Notes: generated by a model not told the origin, from the sequence alone. Positions 1-6,323 are shown, numbered from the stretch's first letter. The stretch is DNA of 6,932 nt from Planctomycetota bacterium (GCA_003671065.1 QWPU01000168.1:1-6932); one strand, 5' to 3'. Numbers and translations are program-made.

Positions 1-1179
1 ACGCTCATCATGCAAGCGGCGGCGTCGATTGCGGCGCGCGGCGGCGTTGCGCTTTATGCGTCGAGTGAAGAGAGTCCGCAGCAAGTTCGGCTGCGCGCTG
101 AGCGGCTCCAAGCGGTGATCAGTGCAGGCGGTTCGAAGGCGCTTGGCGAGCGCATGTTGGTGATGGGCGAAACGAATGTCGCGCGCATCATCGAACAGGC
201 TCGTCGCTCGCGCGCATCGCTGGTGCTTGTCGACTCGATTCAGCTGGTGCATCGCGCGGATGTGTCTGCGGCGCCAGGATCGATCGCGCAGTTGCGCCGC
301 TGTTGTCTCGATCTTGTTGGTCTCGCGAAGTCGACAGGTTGCGGCGTGATTCTCGTTGGGCATGTCACGAAAGAAGGAACGCTCGCGGGACCGAAGTTGC
401 TCGAGCATCTTGTTGATGTCGTGCTTGGCTTCGAAGGCGATCGGCATTCCGCGACGCGCGTGGTGCGCGGCGTGAAGAACAGATTCGGTTCGACGCAAGA
501 AATCGGCTTGTTCGAAATGCGTGGCGACGGCCTCGCAGAACTCGAAAGCGTTCGCGTGCCGCTCAGTGGTGGGCCGACCGCGCCAGGATGCTCGTTTGTC
601 GCGACTATGGCAGGAACACGCTGTCTTCTTGGCGAAATCAACGCATTAGTAGCCACGGGTTTTCTCGGTAGTGCCAAGCGCCGAGTGAGTGGTCTCGACA
701 GTGGTCGGCTGGCCATGCTTATCGCGGTGCTCGAAAAACATGGGGGACTTCGCCTTGCTGACCAAGATGTCTTCGCGCAATCGCTCGGTGGCATTAAGAT
801 CGCTGAGCCCGCGGCTGATCTCGCAGTGCTGCTTGCGATTGCTGGTGCATTTCTTCATCGAACGCTTCCGCATGGAACAGTTGCGATTAGTGAGGTTGGA
901 CTCACTGGCGAGTTACGCACCGTTCCTCACATCGAACAGCGCGTGCATGAGTCTCTTCGTCGCGGCGCCCGCACCGTGCTGATCCCTGCCTCCGCACGCA
1001 TCAACGATGACGCGATCGCGAGCGTTGCCAGTGGCGCTTCGATCGTGAAACTTGGAACGATTCAACGCGCGCTCGAGCTGCTCATCCCGACACAGCGATC
1101 GTTCTCGGTCGAGACGAAGCGAGATGCTTCTGTCGAAGCGAGCACATCGAAACGATCCGTCGCAGTGCGTCAGTCGTAA
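1..1179 (+). CDS. radA: DNA repair protein RadA (Sms), 5'-truncated by window edge
   Basis: RadA is a RecA-like ATPase that helps process recombination intermediates and branch migration in the cytoplasm. The reading frame is open from base 1, so the gene starts outside the window. The first codons (TLIMQ) fit the residues just after a Walker A GKS; the N-terminal zinc finger and most of Walker A are missing. Of 392 visible residues, 19-36 hold the RadA motif YASSEES..QVRLRAERL, 74-81 the Walker B strand VLVDSIQ, about 120-136 GHVTKEGTLAGPKLLEH, and 159-163 the diagnostic KNRFG. Residues about 195-345 form the Lon-protease-like C-terminal domain (EINALV, RLAMLIAVLEKHGG, DQDVF, SLGGIKI, EVGLTGELR). 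About 30 polar residues after the domain are not typical. Family full length is about 450 residues. No other RadA-like family has this KNRFG plus Lon-like combination, so the call is secure. Confidence 0.96.
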   Translation, partial: TLIMQAAASIAARGGVALYASSEESPQQVRLRAERLQAVISAGGSKALGERMLVMGETNVARIIEQARRSRASLVLVDSIQLVHRADVSAAPGSIAQLRRCCLDLVGLAKSTGCGVILVGHVTKEGTLAGPKLLEHLVDVVLGFEGDRHSATRVVRGVKNRFGSTQEIGLFEMRGDGLAELESVRVPLSGGPTAPGCSFVATMAGTRCLLGEINALVATGFLGSAKRRVSGLDSGRLAMLIAVLEKHGGLRLADQDVFAQSLGGIKIAEPAADLAVLLAIAGAFLHRTLPHGTVAISEVGLTGELRTVPHIEQRVHESLRRGARTVLIPASARINDDAIASVASGASIVKLGTIQRALELLIPTQRSFSVETKRDASVEASTSKRSVAVRQS

Positions 1180-1368
1180 ATCGAAACATTTTTCGCAGGC
1201 GCTGAGGCGAGGAATCTGAGTAATTTTTCTGATCTCTTTGCGCCAGCGCCGAAGCCGTAAGTCGCTTAAAACAAACGCTTTACGGAACGCCTCAGCCACG
1301 CTCAGGCACGCTCGCCGCATTCGACGCATGACCTCGACTAGACGATTTGCTATTGACTGTGTAGTCTT
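1180..1368. other. intergenic region after radA, no gene seen
   Basis: No convincing reading frame, tRNA or mobile-element end is visible here. Short T-runs occur at 1188-1193 and 1224-1228, but neither follows a compact GC-rich hairpin. An imperfect stem-loop (1198-1250) and a weaker inverted repeat (CCGTAA 1255-1260 with TTACGG 1280-1285) suggest a structured radA 3' end. The distal part probably carries the promoter of porin A. The stretch is not alignable by eye with the sequence upstream of porin B. Confidence 0.6.
1198..1250 (+). other. imperfect stem-loop downstream of radA
   Basis: GGCGCTG (1198-1204) is the exact reverse complement of CAGCGCC (1244-1250). After a two-by-two mismatch, 1207-1213 can pair with 1235-1241 using two G-U pairs, and ATC (1214-1216 region) can meet GAT (1231-1233) after a one-base bulge. 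It begins 18 bases after the radA stop. No T-run follows, so it is not a standard intrinsic terminator; it could be a 3'-end stabiliser or part of a factor-dependent termination region. Pairing was assessed by eye only. Confidence 0.35.
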
Positions 1369-1380
1369 CCCGCTCATCAT
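1353..1380 (+). promoter_or_regulatory. candidate sigma70-type promoter of porin A
   Basis: TTGACT (1353-1358, five of six to TTGACA) is followed after 16 bases by CATCAT (1375-1380, four of six to TATAAT). Transcription from it would start near 1387 and give a leader of about 120 bases containing the large stem-loop at 1410-1452. The -10 is weak and overlaps the block CCCGCTCA shared with the porin B upstream region, while the -35 is not shared. Planctomycete promoters are poorly defined, so this is tentative. Confidence 0.3.
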
Positions 1381-1508
1381 TTGGGCTAGAGTCGGCCGAT
1401 GATGAAATACCGTTCGGCTATGACCTTTGGTGGTCATAGCAACTGCGAACGGGTGGATGTAGCGGACCGACAGTTAGGTCCTCAAACTTGTACGGAGAGT
1501 TCAATATC
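1369..1508 (+). promoter_or_regulatory. structured 5' leader of porin A, paired with that of porin B
   Basis: CCGTTCG (1410-1416) and GCTATGACC (1417-1425) pair with GGTCATAGC (1432-1440) and CGAACGG (1446-1452), leaving a six-base loop (1426-1431) and a five-base bulge (1441-1445): 16 perfect base pairs in all. A second hairpin, GGACC (1464-1468) with GGTCC (1477-1481), holds GACAGTTA in its loop. The porin B leader repeats the layout: CCCGCTCA lies 41 bases before CCGTTCG in both (1369 and 3006), and the span from CCGTTCG to the end of CGAACG is 42 bases in both, though the inner stem sequence differs. This points to a selected RNA structure, perhaps an mRNA stabiliser or a target for a regulator. 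What it senses, if anything, cannot be told. Confidence 0.65.
1494..1499 (+). promoter_or_regulatory. ribosome binding site deciding the porin A start
   Basis: GGAGAG ends nine bases before ATG 1509. It selects that ATG over an in-frame TTG at 1488, which lies upstream of this site and would add seven residues ahead of a normal signal peptide. Confidence 0.75.
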
Positions 1509-2834
1509 ATGAGTCTTACCAAGACCGTCGGCTTCTTTGCCGGCACGACCCTCGCCATCACCGGCGCAGCATTCGGTGCAGAGCAGAACAACGATGCTCT
1601 TTCGCAAATCGCAGAGCTTAAGGCTGAAATCGCCTCGCTCAAGACCGCCTCTGGTGGTGACCAATGGCTCACCGAACAGCGCGCGTCTGAAATCCGCGGC
1701 ATCGTGACCGACGTCCTCGCCGACGCCGACACCCGCTCGAGCCTTCAGGGCAGCGGCGCAGGCAGCGGCTACAACGGTGGCTTCTTCCTCTCGTCCGCCG
1801 ACGGCAACTACTCGATGAAGGTCAATGTCCTCGAGCAGATCCGTTGGACCTACAACGATCGTTCAGGCGTGCCTGCAGGCAACGCCAACAACTGGGGCTT
1901 CGAGAACAAGCGCACTCGTATGAGCTGGAGCGGCAACATCGTCGACTCGAGCTGGACATACAAGGTCGCCTACTACTTCGCATACGCGAACGATGTTGAG
2001 TTCGACGGTGCATCCCCAGTACTCGCTGACGCATTCGTCAAGAAGGACCTCGGCAACGGCCTCTCCCTCACCGTCGGTCAGTTCAAGCTTCCTTTCTCTG
2101 GCGAGTACGCCGTTGATGCTGGCAACCTCCAGTTGAACGATTACTCAACCGTGAGCAACATGTTCTCTGACAACTACGGTCAGGGTGTCATGATTGGTTA
2201 CGCCGCTGATGCGTTCCAAGCATCGGCTGCATATGTCAACGCGCTCGACGAGACCAACGATCAGTTCAGCAACGAAACCCCAGACACGGAATACGCTTTC
2301 TCGGGTCGTGCGGCGATCAAGATCCAAGGTAACTGGGATCAGTTCAACAACGCTCAATCCTTCAAGGGCGAAGAAATGGGCATCCTCGTCGGCGGCGGTA
2401 TCAACTGGGAGAAGTCCAACAGCACCGCAGACGAAGTCTTCGGCGCAACCGCTGATATCACCTTCGACTTTGGCGGCGCCAATGTCTTCGGTGCGATCTA
2501 CTGGGATAATCTTGACGATGGCGTGACCACCACCAACCCATACGGCTTCACCGTCCAGGGTGGTGTGTTTGTGGCTGATGACATCGAAATCGTCGGTCGC
2601 TACGAGTTCGGTTCGATGGACGATGGCGCGTCGGGAGAGTTCTCCGCTCTCACCTTCGGTGCCAACTGGTACCTGGCTCAGAACACCGCGAAGTTCGGCG
2701 CCAACTTTGGCTACGCCTTCGACTCCGTCACTGGCGTGTGGGCTGAAAATGGTCAAGGCAACAACTGGCTCGAAGACGACAGCGCCGACGACGGCCAGTG
2801 GATGATCCAAGCTCAGCTCTCGTTCAGCTTCTAA
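1509..2834 (+). CDS. porin A: phosphate-selective porin O/P-like outer-membrane porin
   Basis: Predicted 441-residue outer-membrane beta-barrel porin for passive uptake of small solutes; the solute cannot be read from the sequence. Residues 1-23 are a signal peptide (basic K5, hydrophobic core, probable cleavage AFG|AE). Residues 30-45 have I34, L37, I41, L44 in coiled-coil spacing, and 51-80 carry DQWLTEQRA followed by a probable helix IRGIVTDVLAD. From about 87 the chain alternates aromatic and polar residues, as in beta-strands, includes GQFKLPF at 190-196 (typical of the porin O/P family), and ends in SFSF, with the terminal Phe used for BAM-dependent insertion. There is no cysteine. C-ending codons dominate by eye, which together with the good ribosome site and strong terminator suggests high expression. 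Porin B is the close paralogue. The porin class is firm; 'phosphate-selective' is only a family name. Confidence 0.88.
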   Translation: MSLTKTVGFFAGTTLAITGAAFGAEQNNDALSQIAELKAEIASLKTASGGDQWLTEQRASEIRGIVTDVLADADTRSSLQGSGAGSGYNGGFFLSSADGNYSMKVNVLEQIRWTYNDRSGVPAGNANNWGFENKRTRMSWSGNIVDSSWTYKVAYYFAYANDVEFDGASPVLADAFVKKDLGNGLSLTVGQFKLPFSGEYAVDAGNLQLNDYSTVSNMFSDNYGQGVMIGYAADAFQASAAYVNALDETNDQFSNETPDTEYAFSGRAAIKIQGNWDQFNNAQSFKGEEMGILVGGGINWEKSNSTADEVFGATADITFDFGGANVFGAIYWDNLDDGVTTTNPYGFTVQGGVFVADDIEIVGRYEFGSMDDGASGEFSALTFGANWYLAQNTAKFGANFGYAFDSVTGVWAENGQGNNWLEDDSADDGQWMIQAQLSFSF

Positions 2835-2903
2835 ATGAAGTTGGGCAGTGTGTGAGGTCTTTGCCTTACACCTGTAAGAGAATTGTTCGTAATATTGACT
2901 CAG

Positions 2904-2938
2904 TCGGCCGCCCTTCACGGGGCGGCCGATTTTCTTTT
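2904..2938 (+). terminator. strong intrinsic terminator of porin A
   Basis: TCGGCCGCCC (2904-2913) pairs perfectly with GGGCGGCCGA (2920-2929) around a six-base loop and runs into TTTTCTTTT (2930-2938). It lies 70 bases after the porin A stop and should end that transcript before porin B. A small extra hairpin, CTTAC/GTAAG with loop ACCT (2865-2878), precedes it. Confidence 0.93.
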
Positions 2939-3005
2939 GTTCCCCATCATCTCCCTATCGACGCGGCATCAAAGATAATCCTGTCGAGAAGGCAGTAGGC
3001 TGCCG

Positions 3006-3141
3006 CCCGCTCAGAAGAGGACGCGCCAGCATTGGTTGGTGCACAACCGTTCGGTCATGTTCCCTCGCGAGCATGGCACCTTCGAACGCGTACTTCAGAA
3101 AGGCTGCATGAGGCAGCCGACAGTTGAATGGAACTCTCTAC
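3006..3141 (+). promoter_or_regulatory. structured 5' leader of porin B, paired with that of porin A
   Basis: CGTTCG (3048-3053) pairs with CGAACG (3083-3088); inside it GT (3054-3055) can pair with AC (3078-3079) and CATG (3056-3059) with CATG (3072-3075) around a 12-base loop. A second hairpin is GGCTGC (3102-3107) with GCAGCC (3113-3118), followed at once by GACAGTT, which in the porin A leader sits in the loop of the second hairpin. CCCGCTCA (3006-3013) and the outer stem keep the spacing seen before porin A, but the inner stem is rewritten and shorter. The ribosome site is only TGGAA (3129-3133), clearly poorer than that of porin A. No convincing promoter was found; GATAAT at 2974-2979 lacks a -35 partner. 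Confidence 0.6.
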
Positions 3142-4470
3142 ATGAATCAAACACGCTCAATCGGTTGCATCCTCGCAAGTACGCTCGCCATCGGTGGCGC
3201 AGCGTTTGGTGCAGAACAGAACATCGATGTGCTTTCACAAATAGCAGAGCTTAAGGCTGAAATTGCCTCGCTTAAGTCGAACTCTGGTGGTGACCAATGG
3301 CTCACCGAACAACGCGCGGCTGAAGTCCGCGGCATCGTGACTGATGTGCTCGCTGATGCGGGAAATCGCACGAGTCTTCAAGGCGCAGCTGCAAGCAGCG
3401 GCTACAACGGTGGCTTCTTTCTCTCGTCGGCTGACGGAAATTATTCGATGAAGGTCAATGTCCTTGAGCAGATTCGTTGGACCTACAACGATCGGTCTGG
3501 CGTCCCTGCAGGCAACGCCAACAATTGGGGCTTCGAAAACAAGCGCACGCGTATGAGCTGGAGCGGCAACATCGTCGACCCGAGTTGGACCTACAAGGTT
3601 GCGTACTACTTCGCCTATGCGAACGATCTCGAGTTCTTCGGTGCCACCACAGTTCTCGCGGATGTCTTCGTCGCTAAGGATCTCGGCAACGGCTTCTCGC
3701 TCACCGTTGGTCAGTTCTGCTTGCCCTACTGCGCTGAGGTTTGCCTCGACGCTGGCATGCTGCAGTTCAATGACTATTCAACCGTGGGCTCAATGTTCTC
3801 TGACAACTACGGTCAGGGTCTCATGCTCACCTACACCTCGGATGCATTCGCGGTGGCAGCGGCATATGTCAACAGCCTCAACAATGCGAATGAGGCGTTC
3901 GACAACAACTCTCCCAATGATGACTTCGCTTTCTCAGGGCGTGCGACCTACAAGTGCTCAGGCACTTGGGCGCAGTTCTGCAGCGCGCAGTCATTCAAGG
4001 GCGAAGAAATGGGCGTCCTCATCGGAGCAGGTTTCAGCTGCGAAGAGGCGAATGCCAATGATTCGAGCGTCTACAGCCTCACGGGCGATGTCACCATTGA
4101 TTTCGGTGGCGCCAATCTCATGGCGGCGTACTTCTGGGACAACTTGGATGACGGGGTCGCCACCTTCAATCCCTACGGCTTTACCGTTCAAGGCGGCGTC
4201 TTCGTGACCGACGATTGCGAAATCGTCGCGCGCTACGAGTTCGGTTCGCTTGATGCGGGCTCGACGGGAGAGTTCTCCGCTCTCACTTTCGGCGCCAACT
4301 GGTACATGGCGCAGAACACCGCGAAGTTCGGCGCCAACTTTGGCTACGCCTTCGATGAAGTGACCGAGGTGTGGTACGAATTCGGTGCGCAAGGCAACAA
4401 CTGGCTTGCAGATGCAGCAGGTGAAGACGGCCAGTGGATGATCCAAGGTCAACTGTCGTTCAGCTTCTGA
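3142..4470 (+). CDS. porin B: cysteine-rich paralogue of porin A
   Basis: Predicted 442-residue outer-membrane porin that aligns without gaps to porin A until one extra residue near the C-terminus. ATG 3142 gives a signal peptide (R5, hydrophobic core, AFG|AE at 21-25); an in-frame TTG at 3124 lacks support. The coiled coil (30-45), DQWLTEQRA (51-59) and terminal SFSF match porin A. The odd part is seven mature cysteines, all TGC codons, where porin A has none: C193 (for Lys in GQFKLPF), C197 (Ser), C201 (Ala), C272 (Ile), C280 (Asn), C300 (Trp) and C359 (Ile). C193-x3-C197-x3-C201 would face one side of a beta-strand. This may mean disulfide staples, metal or thiol chemistry, or a changed pore. 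C9 lies in the signal peptide and is not a lipobox. Codons such as AAT are commoner than in porin A, suggesting lower expression. The frame is intact, so this is not a pseudogene by sequence. Confidence 0.86.
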   Translation: MNQTRSIGCILASTLAIGGAAFGAEQNIDVLSQIAELKAEIASLKSNSGGDQWLTEQRAAEVRGIVTDVLADAGNRTSLQGAAASSGYNGGFFLSSADGNYSMKVNVLEQIRWTYNDRSGVPAGNANNWGFENKRTRMSWSGNIVDPSWTYKVAYYFAYANDLEFFGATTVLADVFVAKDLGNGFSLTVGQFCLPYCAEVCLDAGMLQFNDYSTVGSMFSDNYGQGLMLTYTSDAFAVAAAYVNSLNNANEAFDNNSPNDDFAFSGRATYKCSGTWAQFCSAQSFKGEEMGVLIGAGFSCEEANANDSSVYSLTGDVTIDFGGANLMAAYFWDNLDDGVATFNPYGFTVQGGVFVTDDCEIVARYEFGSLDAGSTGEFSALTFGANWYMAQNTAKFGANFGYAFDEVTEVWYEFGAQGNNWLADAAGEDGQWMIQGQLSFSF

Positions 4471-4472
4471 GT

Positions 4473-4503
4473 GTGCAATCGCACTGCTGGCGCGCATCGC
4501 GCC
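4473..4503 (+). other. two small hairpins after porin B
   Basis: GTGC (4473-4476) pairs with GCAC (4481-4484) around AATC, and GGCGCG (4489-4494) pairs with CGCGCC (4498-4503) around CAT. They start two bases after the stop codon. No T-run follows, so they are not terminators alone but may stabilise the mRNA end ahead of the decayed terminator. Confidence 0.4.
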
Positions 4504-4517
4504 TCAATGCAAGACTT

Positions 4518-4550
4518 AGTCGGCCGCCGTTCACAAGGCGGCTTATTTTC
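4518..4550 (+). terminator. weakened copy of the porin terminator, after porin B
   Basis: GCCGCC (4523-4528) pairs with GGCGGC (4537-4542) around an eight-base loop. AGT (4518-4520) can pair with ATT (4545-4547) beyond a mismatch, and TTATTTTC follows the stem. The left flank ACTTAGTCGGCCGCC matches the terminator of porin A, but the uninterrupted stem drops from ten pairs to six and the T-run is broken. It probably still terminates, with more read-through towards porin C. Confidence 0.7.
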
Positions 4551-4582
4551 GTGTGCCACCGTTCACGATGCCGTTCGAATTT

Positions 4583-4613
4583 TTGACGCGCCGCACGCAC
4601 CCTCGTCGATAAC
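4583..4613 (+). promoter_or_regulatory. candidate sigma70-type promoter of porin C
   Basis: TTGACG (4583-4588, five of six to TTGACA) is followed after 19 bases by GATAAC (4608-4613, four of six to TATAAT). Transcription would start near 4620, at the base of the small hairpin before the ribosome site. The spacing is at the long end of what is tolerated. Confidence 0.35.
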
Positions 4614-4620
4614 GCCTCTG

Positions 4621-4645
4621 GCGACATGATGTCGCTCCAAGGAGA
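4621..4645 (+). promoter_or_regulatory. hairpin plus strong ribosome binding site that decide the porin C start
   Basis: AAGGAGA (4639-4645) ends seven bases before ATG 4653, marking that ATG as the start rather than ATG 4626 or ATG 4629. Both of these fall inside a perfect hairpin, GCGACA (4621-4626) with TGTCGC (4630-4635) around TGA. The hairpin ends three bases before the ribosome site, so it could mask the wrong starts or keep the site open. Confidence 0.65.
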
Positions 4646-4652
4646 CGGCAGG

Positions 4653-6323
4653 ATGCCTTTCACACCACAGCAGCTTTCGATCCACGCGCGCGCAATTTCT
4701 CGTAACCGTGCCACGCGTGCGCTCGCCCACCGTTCCTCGCGCTCGTTCACTCGATTTCCCCGACCGTTGTTGACACCACTCATGCTGGTGGCCCTCGGTT
4801 TCACGGGTCTCGCACGCGCCGACGACACGAGCATCACCAACAGTGATCTCTTGCAGCGCCTCGAAAAACTCGAAGCCGCCAACCAAGCGCTCTCGAGCGA
4901 AGTGGACACGCTGCGTGCGGCAGATGGCGACCAATGGCTCACCGAACAACGCGCCGCAGAAATCCGCAGCATCGTGAGCGATGTGCTCGCCGACAGCGAA
5001 GTGCGTCGCTCGCTGCAAGCCAGCACGATGACCGCGGGCTGGAACGACGGCTTCTTTCTCGAGAGCGCAGATCAGCGTTTTCGCCTTGAAGCAAGTGGAT
5101 TGCTGCAGACTCGCTTTGTCTACAGTTACATCCCTAACGGCACATCGGGCATCAACTACCCGCCGAATAGTTCGTACGGTTGGATCGCTGACAATGTTGA
5201 ATCCCGTCAAGGCTTCGACATGCCCAACACGCAACTCGAGTTGAAGGGTCATGTTTTCGGTCCTGAATTTCAGTACAAGCTGAAGGGCGGATTCACGACG
5301 AACTCCGAAGCAGTCCTCGGGCAAAACCCCTTTGGAAACATGGGTTCGGGCTCAGGCGACTTTCAACTCATCGACGCGTACATCCGCGCCGAAATGAGCA
5401 ACGATGTTTCCGTTCGCGTCGGTCAATTCAAACTTCCGTTCGCGCGTGAGCAACTCGTGGACGCCGAAAATCAACTCGCTGTCTCGCGCTCCACCATCGT
5501 GAGCCATCTTGGCATCGGCATCTCGCAAGGCGTCGAGCTGACATGGGTGTCGACCGATACGCGTCACATGATCTCCTACTCCAACGGTGGCGATGACAAT
5601 GTCTATGGCATTGTCAAAGGCGCTGGCAGCGATCCAATGAACACCGAGTGGATAGACGACAATGTGTATTGGTGCGTGACGAGCCGCTTCGAATGGAAAC
5701 TCGCAGGGCAGTGGAGCCAATTCAATACCATGACGAGTCCACCAGGCGAGGAGTACGCGATGCTCCTCGGTATCGCGGGAAACTTCCAGCAAGGCGACCC
5801 CGACACGGGAACTTCGGAGAACACGGGCAAGCCGAATTCGTGGAACTCAGGAACCGCGGACATGAGCATCATGTTCGGCGGCGCCACGCTCTTCACGAGT
5901 TTCACCTACTCGTCAATGAACTCAGGCTCGGCGTATGTGCTCGGTGCAAGCAACTTCAGCCCCGGACCATTCTTCGACATCGGCGACAGTCACGCGTGGG
6001 GCGCTGTCATCCAAGGTTCGTATTACCTGACGCCCAAGTGGGAAGTCTTCGCACGCTATGAGTACGGCTCGGCGAGCATTCCGAATCTTGATCTCATCAC
6101 GAGCCCAACAGGCACCGACAGTCTGAGCACCGACACCGCGCTTCAGATCGCAACCCTCGGTGTGAACTGGTACATCGACGGCGAAGACCTCAAGTGGACA
6201 TTCGACGCTGGGTTCGCGCCCGATTCCGTCGACGGCGTCTGGTTCAACGGCGAAAGCGGTTGGCGCGCCTCAGCTGAAGGCGGCGAAATCGTTCTCCGCA
6301 CGATGATGCAGATGGCGTTCTAA
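4653..6323 (+). CDS. porin C: larger porin O/P-like outer-membrane porin
   Basis: Predicted 556-residue outer-membrane porin, a distant paralogue of A and B. Residues 1-38 are an unusually long basic stretch with eight Arg, then a hydrophobic core (LLTPLMLVALGF), with probable cleavage LARA|DD after residue 56. The mature start has a leucine-rich coiled-coil segment (LLQRLEKLEAANQALSSEV) and DQWLTEQRAAEIR, near identical to A and B even in bases. GQFKLPF (257-263) keeps its lysine at 260, and the chain ends in QMAF with the terminal Phe expected for BAM substrates. The extra length of about 115 residues falls in the long signal region and in Gly/Ser/Asn/Pro-rich segments that look like surface loops. 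There is one cysteine, C341. Its own promoter-like sequence and ribosome site suggest separate transcription. An alternative TTG start within the basic stretch would give a normal-length signal peptide but lacks a ribosome site. Confidence 0.86.
   Translation: MPFTPQQLSIHARAISRNRATRALAHRSSRSFTRFPRPLLTPLMLVALGFTGLARADDTSITNSDLLQRLEKLEAANQALSSEVDTLRAADGDQWLTEQRAAEIRSIVSDVLADSEVRRSLQASTMTAGWNDGFFLESADQRFRLEASGLLQTRFVYSYIPNGTSGINYPPNSSYGWIADNVESRQGFDMPNTQLELKGHVFGPEFQYKLKGGFTTNSEAVLGQNPFGNMGSGSGDFQLIDAYIRAEMSNDVSVRVGQFKLPFAREQLVDAENQLAVSRSTIVSHLGIGISQGVELTWVSTDTRHMISYSNGGDDNVYGIVKGAGSDPMNTEWIDDNVYWCVTSRFEWKLAGQWSQFNTMTSPPGEEYAMLLGIAGNFQQGDPDTGTSENTGKPNSWNSGTADMSIMFGGATLFTSFTYSSMNSGSAYVLGASNFSPGPFFDIGDSHAWGAVIQGSYYLTPKWEVFARYEYGSASIPNLDLITSPTGTDSLSTDTALQIATLGVNWYIDGEDLKWTFDAGFAPDSVDGVWFNGESGWRASAEGGEIVLRTMMQMAF

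Larger units (their letters stand above)
1369..2938 (+). repeat. tandem duplication unit, copy 1 (leader, porin A, terminator)
   Basis: The leader, coding region and terminator each have a counterpart in the unit at 3006-4550, in the same order and orientation. The coding regions align without gaps over about 390 codons and differ by one codon near the C-terminus. Both 3' ends share GACT(C/T)AGTCGGCCGCC at the terminator. The duplication therefore carried the whole transcription unit. Many silent changes show that it is not recent. Confidence 0.7.
3006..4550 (+). repeat. tandem duplication unit, copy 2 (leader, porin B, decayed terminator)
   Basis: This is the counterpart of 1369-2938. Identity is very uneven. 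A 61-codon stretch (1764-1946 against 3397-3579) has 14 silent and no replacement differences, a 44-base stretch near the 3' end (2679-2722 against 4312-4355) is identical, and the middle of the barrel is strongly changed. The pattern fits an old duplication with patchwise selection and possibly local gene conversion. Confidence 0.7.

Noticed and set aside
913..1437. 174-codon open frame on the - strand from the intergenic region into radA
   Set aside because: More than half is antisense to the radA Lon-like domain. The composition (Arg/Ser/Cys-rich) looks like a shadow frame, and its start lies inside the leader stem-loop.
2145..2918. Long open frame (257 codons) on the - strand opposite porin A, with a similar one opposite porin B (3991-4497)
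   Set aside because: Both are antisense to well-conserved porin coding sequence, and their resemblance follows from the resemblance of the porins. They have no ribosome site or recognisable domain.
2974..2979. GATAAT as a -10 element for porin B
   Set aside because: No -35-like hexamer or extended -10 lies at a usable distance, and the position is not shared with porin A.
3154..3168. Possible lipoprotein signal (SIGC, residues 6-9) in porin B
   Set aside because: The cysteine precedes rather than follows the hydrophobic core, so it cannot be a lipobox; a normal cleavage site AFG|AE follows.
4566..4579. CCGTTCAC and CCGTTCG before porin C, as a third copy of the leader element
   Set aside because: There is no matching CGAACGG downstream, and the sequence lies upstream of the likely promoter, so the leader fold cannot form.
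4563..5324. 253-codon open frame on the - strand opposite the start of porin C
   Set aside because: It overlaps the well-supported porin C gene and its ribosome site, and its translation resembles no family I know. It is best explained by codon bias.
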